43,512 nt of DNA. It comes from a virus. Of this stretch, positions 1-7,843 are shown piece by piece; position 1 is the first letter of the stretch, and the number at the start of each line of letters is the position of its first letter. A model generated the notes under the pieces. That model saw only the letters and a list, made by a program, of their open reading frames with translations. It was not told the origin of the DNA and ran no database searches. The DNA is taken from IMG/VR virus record IMGVR_UViG_3300021092_003763, positions 1 through 43,512 of that record; one strand, given 5' to 3'. The position numbers and the translations under genes are program-made.

Positions 1-875
1 TTCGGTATTACTAATGGGATTAGTGATTTATGTTCCGATAAATATTGGACACAAGTTTTGAATGAATCGGAAGATTCTATAACCACATCTACGTCTAACC
101 CGAAGGTTGGAATCCTGTGGGTTAAACGTGAAGTTGGAGAAGATGAAAGTGAAATTCCCTTCTCGTCTATCATCGAACTTTCACCGTGAAAATAAATTGG
201 TTTGTGTGGGGATTCCCAGGTAGAACAGGATAAAAATAAAGCCTCTCTAAAATTCAAACCACCCGTATTGAACTGATGTGGCAAAGATCGAAAACAAATT
301 GGAATTTTTGCCGGATAAAAAACTCCAGATAGCAAATCTGTAACCGAAAATAAACTTGGCTTATCATCATTCGTCACGGCCAACATGTTTCGGATTGTGA
401 TTGGAAATTTGAAAATCTCCTCACAAAATCTTTGGGCGGTTTCCCTTCGGTTTCCATAGGCGCTTCCAACCCGGAGCAAAATACAAGGTTCGGCAATGCC
501 AAGACCTTCAACCAGAGAAGCCAGCTTGCCAATCATCGTGTGTGTTTGTTGGACCGAATCTGGTAATCTTGATCCCAAGAAGAAATACGATGACAGGAAA
601 AATAAAATCCTATGTCCTTTAATTCTAATTGATTGACTCAATTCGTCCAGAGAAACGAGATCCGGATGTTCCTCTTCTAAGGAGGAAAAATCCGGAAAAT
701 TCAAATCGGATTCTGACAATTGAAAACAGGTAACATCTATTCCATTCTTCACGTGTGTTTCAACCGTTTTTGAGATGTATTTTATGAATTCATCGGCATG
801 AATTTCTCCAGATTTTGGAAAATTCATGCTGGAAGCAATAGAACCTAATTTGTGTGGGGTTTTGCTTAAAATCAT
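1..875 (-). CDS. UvdE-like TIM-barrel protein, partial (3' end off the window)
   Basis: I translated this reading frame by hand. It is open from an ATG at 875 to the left edge (at least 291 residues), so the C-terminus is missing. The order of conserved blocks follows the UV damage endonuclease (UvdE/UvsE) family: a GSAYGNRRETAQRF block like the family's HIGGAYGNK segment, then TNDDKPSLFSVTDLL like its ENDDK segment, then PICFRSLPHQF, a CSTWES block, FHGESS, and VDVVIESS near the edge. Family members are metal-dependent nucleases that nick DNA 5' of UV lesions. Several positions that bind metal in active enzymes look changed: the His of HIGG is Arg, the Glu of ENDD is Thr, and the Asp of FDxHH is Arg. 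It may therefore be an inactive or repurposed relative. It lies 34 nt downstream of the next gene. I am fairly sure of the fold and unsure of activity. Confidence 0.7.
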   Translation of the reverse strand, partial: MILSKTPHKLGSIASSMNFPKSGEIHADEFIKYISKTVETHVKNGIDVTCFQLSESDLNFPDFSSLEEEHPDLVSLDELSQSIRIKGHRILFFLSSYFFLGSRLPDSVQQTHTMIGKLASLVEGLGIAEPCILLRVGSAYGNRRETAQRFCEEIFKFPITIRNMLAVTNDDKPSLFSVTDLLSGVFYPAKIPICFRSLPHQFNTGGLNFREALFLSCSTWESPHKPIYFHGESSMIDEKGISLSSSPTSRLTHRIPTFGLDVDVVIESSDSFKTCVQYLSEHKSLIPLVIP

Positions 876-909
876 CCTGTGCTTTACAGGAAGAACAGGT
901 AAAAGTTTC

Positions 910-1392
910 TCAACCTCCGACTGCTTCGATCCCTAAACCAGGATTGTTATAAACAGTTTTAGAATTGTAGGCATCACCCGTAATATCATTGAATTTGTAC
1001 TGAGAAACAACCTGACGGTGGCCTTTGTCCCCCATGTCTACAAACTCAACCGTGTCAGGCTTAAGTTCTAGAACTTTTTGATCCTTTTTACCTTTGGTAT
1101 GGATCTGAACAAAAAAACGATATGATTTGTGATCTGGGGCCAGGATATTTTTAACAACCATACCTGCCACCTTCTTATCATCATTGATGGGTTCTCCAAT
1201 AACAATATCACCAACCTGAAATTTAGAACCAGGAATGTTTCTAGGAACTCTGGGATCAGGTCCAACGGAAACAGAAAGATCCTTGTATGGCTTATATTGG
1301 ACCTTGAAAATTCCGTTTGCCCCGCCATATCCATAGGTGTCACCGAAAACCCCGGTGTCGAAAAATTCATTCAAAGTAAGGATGTACTTCAA
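910..1392 (-). CDS. Hypothetical protein, possible SH3/KOW-like segment
   Basis: This 160-residue protein starts with TTG; no ATG lies near the N-terminus, and the start MKYILTLNEF looks like a natural phage N-terminus. The central part (FQVGDIVIGEPINDDKKVAG, about residues 58-77) resembles the beta-hairpin of SH3/KOW-like modules, but this is only a resemblance. No signal peptide, membrane segment or catalytic motif is visible. A GATACATATAA element lies about 15 nt upstream. It belongs to the minus-strand series and is separated by a short gap from the preceding gene. Function unknown. Confidence 0.6.
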   Translation of the reverse strand: MKYILTLNEFFDTGVFGDTYGYGGANGIFKVQYKPYKDLSVSVGPDPRVPRNIPGSKFQVGDIVIGEPINDDKKVAGMVVKNILAPDHKSYRFFVQIHTKGKKDQKVLELKPDTVEFVDMGDKGHRQVVSQYKFNDITGDAYNSKTVYNNPGLGIEAVGG

Positions 1393-1416
1393 GAGACAAC
1401 TTTTTTTATATGTATC

Positions 1417-1953
1417 TTAAATCTCTTCCGGTTTTTGGGACATCTTTAGAATGTCCTGGATCTTTTGTGCCATCTCGTAATTTTCCTCGGCCAAGGCATT
1501 TTCCAACATCATCTTTAGGGTATCGGTATCTGAAGTAGTTGCTGGATTAGATCCTTCGCCCGTATCCATCGTAATACAAATTCTTTGTGGAGCATAAATC
1601 ACCTCAAGCTTGGTGTTGGGCATTTCAATTTCAAATTCTGTTTCCTCGTCGTCTTGGCTCAGTGTTTCAATCACGGTTTCATCGTTCCATTGTTGATTGT
1701 ACCACGTGACGATCCAATTGCCATAGGTGAAAGATTGGTAATCGTTTTCCACTACATACTTCAAAATTATTTTCAATTCGTGTTTCAAATCCTTCACACT
1801 TAGGTTTTGATCGTAATTTTTTCTTTTTAAACCGGGTATTACCTCGCTACCCTGACCGGTACCATGTTTAAATGCCTGGTGAATTAGAAGGATAGAATTC
1901 CAATCCAAACTCTGAACTAACTTATCAACAATTTTTTGAATACCTTTCTCCAT
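1417..1953 (-). CDS. Hypothetical protein with C-terminal UVR-like helical motif
   Basis: The 178-residue product has an acidic middle (DDEETEFEIEMP) and ends in a helical hairpin, LKMMLENALAEENYEMAQKI (about 147-166), that fits the UVR motif of UvrB/UvrC and ClpC-type partners: Leu at the start, then AxxEExYExAxxIxDIL. In those families the motif mediates protein-protein contact. The N-terminal 130 residues match nothing I recognise. The ATG at 1953 follows a GATATATA element (1977-1984) by 23 nt, so the gene may have its own promoter. Any role in repair is speculative, although a UvdE-like gene lies two genes downstream. Confidence 0.6.
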   Translation of the reverse strand: MEKGIQKIVDKLVQSLDWNSILLIHQAFKHGTGQGSEVIPGLKRKNYDQNLSVKDLKHELKIILKYVVENDYQSFTYGNWIVTWYNQQWNDETVIETLSQDDEETEFEIEMPNTKLEVIYAPQRICITMDTGEGSNPATTSDTDTLKMMLENALAEENYEMAQKIQDILKMSQKPEEI

Positions 1954-1976
1954 GACTTTAAAATTATTTTCTGTCT

Positions 1977-1984
1977 TATATATC
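1977..1984 (-). promoter_or_regulatory. GATATATA element, candidate late promoter
   Basis: Minus-strand octamer GATATATA, 23 nt before the ATG of the UVR-motif gene, in the short gap after the preceding gene and touching its stop region. The same octamer recurs before virion genes in this window. By analogy with the T4 late promoter (TATAAATA, read by gp55) it may be a late -10 element. Confidence 0.45.
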
Positions 1985-2410
1985 CTATTTCTGATTTTCC
2001 TTGCCCATCTGCTGGGATAGGGATTTCATCCAATCATGATATGACGTAGGAAAAAATTGTTTCAATTCTAGAAGTTGTCTTTTGCTAAGTTGATTTCTTT
2101 CCCTGATGAAATCTTCTACCTCCTGGAAATTTGGAATCTTTTGGTTCGATTTATTTTGTTCTTTTTTTCCAGTGGAAGTGAAAACCCACTTTGGTGTTTT
2201 TGCAAATTTTGGGCCCAAGGCAGAATGCCACCAATCCAAAACCAAATTCGGGACGACCTTAGTGTGGTTGAACTCGTGGGCCTGAACCGGGAATTGGATG
2301 GACATGAACCTATTGACCATGAAAAAATTTCGAGACTTGTCTGCCTTGCCCACAGATTCCCACTTTTTATCTGATCCAAAAAGAGAATTTACAACATCGA
2401 AAAGTTCCAT
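1985..2410 (-). CDS. Possible gp62-like small clamp-loader subunit
   Basis: A 141-residue protein. Its layout recalls the short gp62-type clamp-loader subunits of cyanophage-like T4 relatives: an N-terminal helix, a VNRFMSIQFP block (about 33-42) like the family's VNRxLS, a conserved Asn in HEFNHTK, an FAKTPKWV block like RFSKW, and a C-terminal LSKRQLLELKQFF helix like the family's LS-eq-L end. It follows the RNase H-like gene by 2 nt, and a gp44-like loader ATPase lies four genes upstream in the same transcript. The assignment rests on pattern memory and position only. Otherwise it is a hypothetical replication-region protein. Confidence 0.45.
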   Translation of the reverse strand: MELFDVVNSLFGSDKKWESVGKADKSRNFFMVNRFMSIQFPVQAHEFNHTKVVPNLVLDWWHSALGPKFAKTPKWVFTSTGKKEQNKSNQKIPNFQEVEDFIRERNQLSKRQLLELKQFFPTSYHDWMKSLSQQMGKENQK

Positions 2411-2412
2411 TT

Positions 2413-3546
2413 CTATTCGGAAAAAGGATTGTACATCTTAGGTACAGCAGTAGATGTTACCCACTCTGTACCCTCTAAAATTTTAATTCTATCGAGGGTG
2501 ATTGACCTTCTTTCAAGATTAATTCCTCTTCTAATTTCTGCCACAGAATTCGTAATTACCCAAGAGGGCATAACCATTTTATCCAACCACATCAGTTGAT
2601 AATTTCTTTTTAAATTTTCGGATGCCTTCTGCCTATTTTCTTTGGAATCTATGTCTTTCATTAATCTCAAAATGTAACCTCCGGCCCAATCAAGAAATTC
2701 TGTGTCCTGTAGTAAATCACCAAAAGAACTTCCTGACCATTTAGATTGCTGAAGTGATTCCAAAAGTTGTTCTGCCTTTTTTGGAGTCATTCTTGACATC
2801 TTACCAGGGGTTGCCTCAAAGTTCCAGACCCCCGGAACAGCATCCCCTTCGTCTCCAATCAGCATTTTTGTGAAAATGAAACTTTCTGGTTTGATTTCAT
2901 TTACGGTTAGATTTTGTATCCATTTTTTTAATTTTTCTTTGTCGGTTTGATTCAAATCCGGCATATCAAAAATTGAAACTTGTGGTTGGTGGTCTAGCCA
3001 CCTTTCTTTCCATCCAACTGGACATGAAACAACATTGTTTTTGGAATTATTTGACCAAACTAAAGTCCAATTGTCTCCCTTCCATCTTGAAAGCTGATGT
3101 AGATCTTTGTCGCCGGAAACGATGATACAATCTTGGGATTTGGCTGTGAAATAGTCTGCCCAAAAATACAACAAATCATCTCCCTCGGCCCCGTCAGCCC
3201 GAGAGTGCACGAATCCCATTTTTTCAAGTTGTTTTCCAAAAGAGTCAAGTAAATTAAAAAAAATTGACCAGTCTACAGATTCGTCTTTAATACGGTTAGA
3301 CTTGTAACCTCCGCCTTCAATAACCACGTCCTTTCTCCAGCTTCTTGAGTCAGCCGTGAAAATTAATCTTCCTCCGGTAGGAAGCTCCCTAAGGGCGGCA
3401 CAAAGATCAGTGGCTATCTTCCGAATAAACATGGCCTGCTCATTTTTAGTTTTTAGCACTTCTCCTGGATCTTTTGATCCATAACCTCCGAAGATTCCAA
3501 AAGTTTTGTGGAAAATATAATTTCCGTCGATGAGAATGTTAATCAT
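2413..3546 (-). CDS. rnh: T4 RNase H-like 5'-3' nuclease (FEN/PIN-like)
   Basis: A 377-residue flap-nuclease family protein. In T4 the equivalent enzyme removes RNA primers and 5' flaps behind the fork. The acidic metal sites are in order: ILIDGNY (Asp7), FTADSRSWRK (Asp66), YKSNR (81-85, the basic helical arch), DGAEGDDLL (Glu121, Asp123, Asp124), SGDKDLHQL (Asp146, Asp148) and IGDEGDAVPG, the helix-hairpin-helix entry. All expected carboxylates seem present, so it should be active. The C-terminal 100 residues are helical and less typical. Its ATG overlaps the end of the guanylate kinase gene by 8 nt, and the possible gp62-like gene follows after 2 nt, consistent with a replication operon. 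Confidence 0.88.
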   Translation of the reverse strand: MINILIDGNYIFHKTFGIFGGYGSKDPGEVLKTKNEQAMFIRKIATDLCAALRELPTGGRLIFTADSRSWRKDVVIEGGGYKSNRIKDESVDWSIFFNLLDSFGKQLEKMGFVHSRADGAEGDDLLYFWADYFTAKSQDCIIVSGDKDLHQLSRWKGDNWTLVWSNNSKNNVVSCPVGWKERWLDHQPQVSIFDMPDLNQTDKEKLKKWIQNLTVNEIKPESFIFTKMLIGDEGDAVPGVWNFEATPGKMSRMTPKKAEQLLESLQQSKWSGSSFGDLLQDTEFLDWAGGYILRLMKDIDSKENRQKASENLKRNYQLMWLDKMVMPSWVITNSVAEIRRGINLERRSITLDRIKILEGTEWVTSTAVPKMYNPFSE

Positions 3547-4168
3547 GGTAATACTTTAAATCAAACCAAATTTCTGAACCCACAACAAAATTGGGATCGG
3601 TTATTTTGAAATCAAAATCAGTGAAATTAGAAAAATCTTCCTCGTCTGTTCGAAGTCTTCTGTCCACAGAATCCGCATCTTTTCTTAAAGACAATCTGGA
3701 TTTTCTAGTTTTTGGGTCTATATCTAAGAAAATAATGAAAGACTCTTCTCTGTCGTCCGGTTTAAGGTTAGCAATACCAGAAGGTGTTAGAATCATTAAA
3801 TCGCTCGAATTGAATTCCTGAATAGAAGTACCATAAATCCATCCGGCGAAAAGATTCACCTCGTAAAATTCTTTCCTTTCGAACATTCCTTTGAGAATTT
3901 CAAAATCTTCCAAATTTTTAACGAAGAAGTAGTCTTTGCCTTCCTGTTCTTTGGTTCGACGAGGTCGTGTTGTGTGAGACACACAGTACTTGAAACCTTT
4001 TTCTTCTAAAAGTTGACGGAGGTGATCCTTTCCCGCTCCACCCTTACCACACAGGATTATTCTTTTTATTTTTTTGGAGTAAAACAAACTACTGGCATAC
4101 AGCCACCCATCAGATCGGTTGGGGTTGAAATCTATATGGATTTTTGGATCTGGATTTCTATTCTCCAT
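3539..4168 (-). CDS. Guanylate kinase-like (deoxy)nucleoside monophosphate kinase
   Basis: A 209-residue protein. After about 35 extra N-terminal residues, a guanylate kinase fold begins: P-loop GKGGAGKD (41-48), the GMP-binding block SHTTRPRR (64-71), GKDYFF (77-82) and IYGT (111-114). The expected reaction is ATP-dependent phosphorylation of GMP or dGMP, feeding phage DNA synthesis. One oddity is that the P-loop ends in Lys-Asp instead of Lys-Ser/Thr; T4 gp1 also has GKD in its P-loop, so this need not abolish function. The ATG overlaps the 3' end of the preceding gene by 11 nt, and the next gene overlaps its end by 8 nt. Substrate (GMP, dGMP or a modified nucleotide) cannot be read from sequence. 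Confidence 0.82.
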   Translation of the reverse strand: MENRNPDPKIHIDFNPNRSDGWLYASSLFYSKKIKRIILCGKGGAGKDHLRQLLEEKGFKYCVSHTTRPRRTKEQEGKDYFFVKNLEDFEILKGMFERKEFYEVNLFAGWIYGTSIQEFNSSDLMILTPSGIANLKPDDREESFIIFLDIDPKTRKSRLSLRKDADSVDRRLRTDEEDFSNFTDFDFKITDPNFVVGSEIWFDLKYYHD

Positions 4169-4469
4169 CTTCGTAACCCCTGTGATTTAAACCTTGTTCT
4201 AATTGGTTGAAAATAAATTCTGCCTTTTCCTGACTGGAAGGAGCCCATGCCCATTTACCAAAATCCTCATTTCCAGGAAAGATTTCTCTTTCTCCTAATT
4301 TAACCCCGAAAACCTCTTTTGGTGGGTCAATTTTTCTTTTGAACACTTCCCAGGCGATTACCCTTTCGGCATCCGTACAAAATTGTTCATACATCATAGC
4401 CCTTTCTCCCCTCTTAACAAGTCGGTAGATAAAGGTGTTCTTTTTTATTTCATTAGGCAAAAGATCCAT
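4158..4469 (-). CDS. Hypothetical protein in the replication cluster
   Basis: A 103-residue soluble protein rich in charged and aromatic residues (for example FGKWAWAPSSQEKAEFIF). No known motif is visible. Its ATG overlaps the stop of the clamp-loader gene by 1 nt (TAATG), and its end overlaps the guanylate kinase start by 11 nt, so translational coupling is likely. Position suggests a role in DNA or nucleotide metabolism, but nothing in the sequence proves it. Confidence 0.6.
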   Translation of the reverse strand: MDLLPNEIKKNTFIYRLVKRGERAMMYEQFCTDAERVIAWEVFKRKIDPPKEVFGVKLGEREIFPGNEDFGKWAWAPSSQEKAEFIFNQLEQGLNHRGYEDGE

Positions 4470-5419
4470 TAGGCTTGAATTTGTTTTTGAATTTTAAATA
4501 CGAGGGCGAGCAAAGAAACTATGGGATCTATGACCAACATTCTCTGTGCCTGGTGTTCGGCAACCATCACGATTATTCCGGGAATTATTTTGGCGAGTTC
4601 TGGTCGGTTGTGCTGGATCCAACTTACAAATTCATCACCCATAGCCAACATCACGCTGTCAACTTTACCGGCATATTGTGACACGACAAACTGATAATTT
4701 TCAACGGGATTTTTTCCGTCACAGATTAAAAGGTAAAGATCCTCGTGGGAATAAGAGGAATCTTTAACTTTTTTGGCGTCTACATTTTGAATTCCCTCAA
4801 TTGACCATGCTTGGATTTTGTTCAAAGCAGATCTTAAATCTGGAAAAAAATCCCTTTCGAAAACATCCAAAGCTTCAGAATCTATTGAGATGGAAAGTTT
4901 TCCCAAAATCAAAGTGATCCTTCTTCTCCATTCTTCCTTCAATTCCTGTTCTTCTTCGTAATTTACTGGGTCGAAATTGATAACTTCAAATCTGGACTGA
5001 ATTGCCTCTGGCACCTTGGCAATCCAATTACACGTTGCTACAAATCTGGCATTTCTAGCGAATTTCTCAATTGTTCCCCTTAAAGCCTTGTAAAATTGAT
5101 CCGAAGCACCGTCAAACTCGTCTAATATTACCACCTTCAAGGCAGATTTACCATCCATAATGCTTAATGTTGAACAGAAATCGTTAATCTTTGTTCGAAT
5201 AACATCAACCGAGCTTTCATCTGAAACATTGATAAACAGGTGGGGAGAACCAGTGGCTAAAATTTTTGCTAGGGTTGTTTTGCCACAACCGGGTGATCCT
5301 GCCAACAAAACATTCTGTGCCAATGGCTTGCCGTCAAAGAGATTCCGTATACGATCCGGCAAAATCATATGTTTTAGATCCCGGGGCCTAAGCTTTTCAG
5401 TCAACAATTGATTAACCAT
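4469..5419 (-). CDS. Clamp-loader large subunit (gp44-like AAA+ ATPase)
   Basis: A 316-residue AAA+ protein, close in size to T4 gp44 (319). It should load the sliding clamp on primer-template junctions. Visible motifs: Walker A GSPGCGKT (41-48), Walker B VILDEFDG (97-104), sensor 1 FVATCNW (126-132), and SRFE (142-145), which stands where RFC-type loaders have the SRC arginine finger. The RFC-type N-terminus (TEKLRPRDLKHMILP) is also present. The C-terminal third is the helical collar. A 45-nt A/T-rich gap separates it from the ligase gene and holds no GATATATA element, consistent with non-late expression. Confidence 0.9.
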   Translation of the reverse strand: MVNQLLTEKLRPRDLKHMILPDRIRNLFDGKPLAQNVLLAGSPGCGKTTLAKILATGSPHLFINVSDESSVDVIRTKINDFCSTLSIMDGKSALKVVILDEFDGASDQFYKALRGTIEKFARNARFVATCNWIAKVPEAIQSRFEVINFDPVNYEEEQELKEEWRRRITLILGKLSISIDSEALDVFERDFFPDLRSALNKIQAWSIEGIQNVDAKKVKDSSYSHEDLYLLICDGKNPVENYQFVVSQYAGKVDSVMLAMGDEFVSWIQHNRPELAKIIPGIIVMVAEHQAQRMLVIDPIVSLLALVFKIQKQIQA

Positions 5420-5464
5420 AATTCCTCTTTCAAATTTTATGAAAATTCAAATAAAGGTTTCCCC

Positions 5465-6802
5465 TTACTTGAAAAAAGAGGTCATGTCGTCTGCCTGATT
5501 TTTGTCCGACCTAACCTCAATGAAGCGGGGAAGAAATAGGCTTCTATTTCCGAATTTGTCAGTGATAGGCTCGTTAAATTGAACGGCAGCTACCTGACCA
5601 ATCCACTGATCAGGATTGGCACTAAGAGTTTTCAGATCGGCATCTGTAAATCCAGATCCTATCTTCACTTCCAAAGTTCTAGAGGCATCAGTACAAATGA
5701 AACCCCCTATGAATCCTTCTCTCTTACCCTCGCCTGGATACCATCCAGTGATTTCCAAATCACAATCTTGAACCTGCTTCAATTTGACCCAACTTTTACT
5801 GCGTTTACACTCGTACACGTGGTGCCCTGGTTTGAGAATTACCCCCTCTCCTCCCAGAGAAATAATTAGTCCATAAATCTTTTGGGTTTCTTCCATGGAA
5901 TCTACCACCCATTGGCGGGCTAGTTTAACTTGGGAGTTTGAAGGCAAGAACGAGGTCAAAACCTCTAGTTCTTTTCTTCTTTCAATGAATGGAGTGGTTC
6001 CGTGTCCAACCTTCAGAACCGAAGACTTTTCCAAATCGAAAACATTGAACATAAATTCCTTGTCGATTCCCTTAGGAGCTGTACCCTTCAGAATTTGGGT
6101 TACCTTTCCAGAAACAGACTTTCGGTTGAGATCTGTTAGTTCACCGTCAAAAAATACTTCTTCTACAATGTTGGAATTGTGGAGAATCTGAACTAGGTCT
6201 CGCTCTATAGAGGAAAGTCTGGTTTTGTCCAGCTCGTTAAAGGCCCTGGTGTAAAATTGAAAACCTTTTTCTTTGTCTCCTACAGCAATTACCCTAACAC
6301 CGTCGTATTTCTCCTCACAGTAGATCTTATCCCAACCCAAAACTTCTTTTTGATCGTCGGTGGCCAACATTAAAGAGGGGTCCGGAATTAATTCCTTGCC
6401 CAAGGCCTTGTTAATGAGCTTGGCACCAATCCCCGAATTCATTCTCTTCGTGAAAATTTTCATTAGAATATCCCGAAGTTGTCTGTCTTCGATTGAATCC
6501 TCAGAAAGACGAGAATTGATGAGTGCTGTGGCCTGACCCCTAAGGTTATCGTTGGCAGCCGGAGCTGATTTCAGGGATTCCATAACGGACTTGAAGATTT
6601 CGAATCCAGGAAACTCCCCGGTGGGGGTTGGTTGTAGGTCCAACTTATGTAACTTGGTCGTTACAAAAGGATTGAAGCACACGTCCAGAAGGTAGGACAT
6701 CACTTCGGTGAGATTTTCTGAGAGCAGTCTTTGCTTCTCTTTTTGGGACCCGTTACCTGTTAACGATTCGAGTGCCGATAGGATTTTTAGTTCGTTTATC
6801 AT
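5465..6802 (-). CDS. ATP-dependent DNA ligase (T4 gp30-like)
   Basis: A 445-residue ligase, near T4 gp30 (487). It seals nicks using ATP. Motif I is EEKYDGVR with the adenylated Lys165; motif III is VFFDGEL (216-222); motif IV is GEGVILKP (318-325); motif V is SWVKLK (337-342). An N-terminal helical DNA-binding region (residues 1-150) precedes the nucleotidyltransferase domain, and an OB-fold follows (about 345-445). All key residues look intact. The 41-nt spacer to the upstream kinase gene contains a run of A residues and no GATATATA octamer. Confidence 0.92.
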   Translation of the reverse strand: MINELKILSALESLTGNGSQKEKQRLLSENLTEVMSYLLDVCFNPFVTTKLHKLDLQPTPTGEFPGFEIFKSVMESLKSAPAANDNLRGQATALINSRLSEDSIEDRQLRDILMKIFTKRMNSGIGAKLINKALGKELIPDPSLMLATDDQKEVLGWDKIYCEEKYDGVRVIAVGDKEKGFQFYTRAFNELDKTRLSSIERDLVQILHNSNIVEEVFFDGELTDLNRKSVSGKVTQILKGTAPKGIDKEFMFNVFDLEKSSVLKVGHGTTPFIERRKELEVLTSFLPSNSQVKLARQWVVDSMEETQKIYGLIISLGGEGVILKPGHHVYECKRSKSWVKLKQVQDCDLEITGWYPGEGKREGFIGGFICTDASRTLEVKIGSGFTDADLKTLSANPDQWIGQVAAVQFNEPITDKFGNRSLFLPRFIEVRSDKNQADDMTSFFK

Positions 6803-6843
6803 GATGTAAATGTAGAACTAAACCTCGCAAAAAAAAAATTAAA

Positions 6844-7833
6844 TCAGTAAAAAATTGGGTTTTTTTCGAATAATTCTTCAGCATCAACAGAAACCGCTCC
6901 CGGGTGCCTACACACTAAAGATCCTGCCAAATTAGCGAGTTTTGCCACACCAATTAAATCATCATTGGATGTAACCCCGTTCTCCCCAGAAAAGAATCCC
7001 AATCCAAATACGGCAGAAACGGTATCCCCTGCCCCAGAGACATCGGCAACATCCACACTAATTCCAGGGATATGATGAGAAAAATGTCTTCCAACCAATA
7101 ACATGCCATTTTCTGATAAAGTAATTAGGAAATATTGGTAGTCGAATTCTTCCATCACCAATTGGGCATAATTTACAATCTGGTCAATTTCTAAATCTTC
7201 TTCAGATTTGATATTCACCATAGCCTTAAATTCACTCAGATTTGGCTTGATCAGATCGATTCCTTGATATCGCCCAAGATCTGCCACTTTAGGATCTACC
7301 AAAATCTTTTTCGAGTATTTTTTCGCTATTTCAATTAGAGACGCTAAAACATAATTCGTTAGTAATCCTTTCCCATAATCTTGAAAAATAACTCCATCGT
7401 GAAATTGAATCTGTTCGTCGAAAATTTCAATAATTTTTGAAGTTGAGTTTTCTAATAAATCACAAGTTGTTTCAACATCAATTCTAACGATTTGATGTTT
7501 GTTCCCTATTACTCTGGTTTTTTTTGTTGTTGGTCTGGATTCTTCTTCGATAAAAATAGGATTGATTTTTTTCTCGATACATTTTTCAAACAAAATTTTT
7601 CCATCTTCATCATCACCAACCAAAGATAACAGGGTACAATTGGCTCCGAATGTCGTGATGTTCTGTGCTACATTTGCCGCCCCGCCCAGGAAAAATTCTT
7701 CTTTGTTCTTAAGAACAACCGGAACTGGTGCTTCTGGAGATACCCTGTGAACTTTTCCATACACATAGTGATCCAAAATGGAATCACCCACAACAAGAAT
7801 TTTTTGTGTTGAAAATAATTCTTTGAAATTCAT
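6844..7833 (-). CDS. HldE/RfaE-type heptose-7-phosphate kinase domain (PfkB family)
   Basis: A 329-residue PfkB/ribokinase-fold protein that matches the kinase half of HldE (RfaE domain 1). That enzyme phosphorylates D-glycero-D-manno-heptose 7-phosphate on the way to ADP-heptose. Diagnostic blocks are VVGDSILDHYVYG (14-26), VHRVSPEAPVPVV (28-40), GGAANVAQNI (50-59), DYGKGLLTNYVL (152-163), IKPNLSEF (195-202) and VSGAGDTVSAVFG (265-277) with catalytic Asp270. The cytidylyltransferase-like half of HldE is absent, so the phage would depend on the host or another gene for later steps. It sits between the portal genes and ligase, 10 nt from the portal stop. A tibC-like heptosyltransferase is encoded at 34.2-35.4 kb, a possible user of the product. 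Another PfkB substrate cannot be excluded. Confidence 0.85.
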   Translation of the reverse strand: MNFKELFSTQKILVVGDSILDHYVYGKVHRVSPEAPVPVVLKNKEEFFLGGAANVAQNITTFGANCTLLSLVGDDEDGKILFEKCIEKKINPIFIEEESRPTTKKTRVIGNKHQIVRIDVETTCDLLENSTSKIIEIFDEQIQFHDGVIFQDYGKGLLTNYVLASLIEIAKKYSKKILVDPKVADLGRYQGIDLIKPNLSEFKAMVNIKSEEDLEIDQIVNYAQLVMEEFDYQYFLITLSENGMLLVGRHFSHHIPGISVDVADVSGAGDTVSAVFGLGFFSGENGVTSNDDLIGVAKLANLAGSLVCRHPGAVSVDAEELFEKNPIFY

Positions 7834-7843
7834 TTATTGAAAT

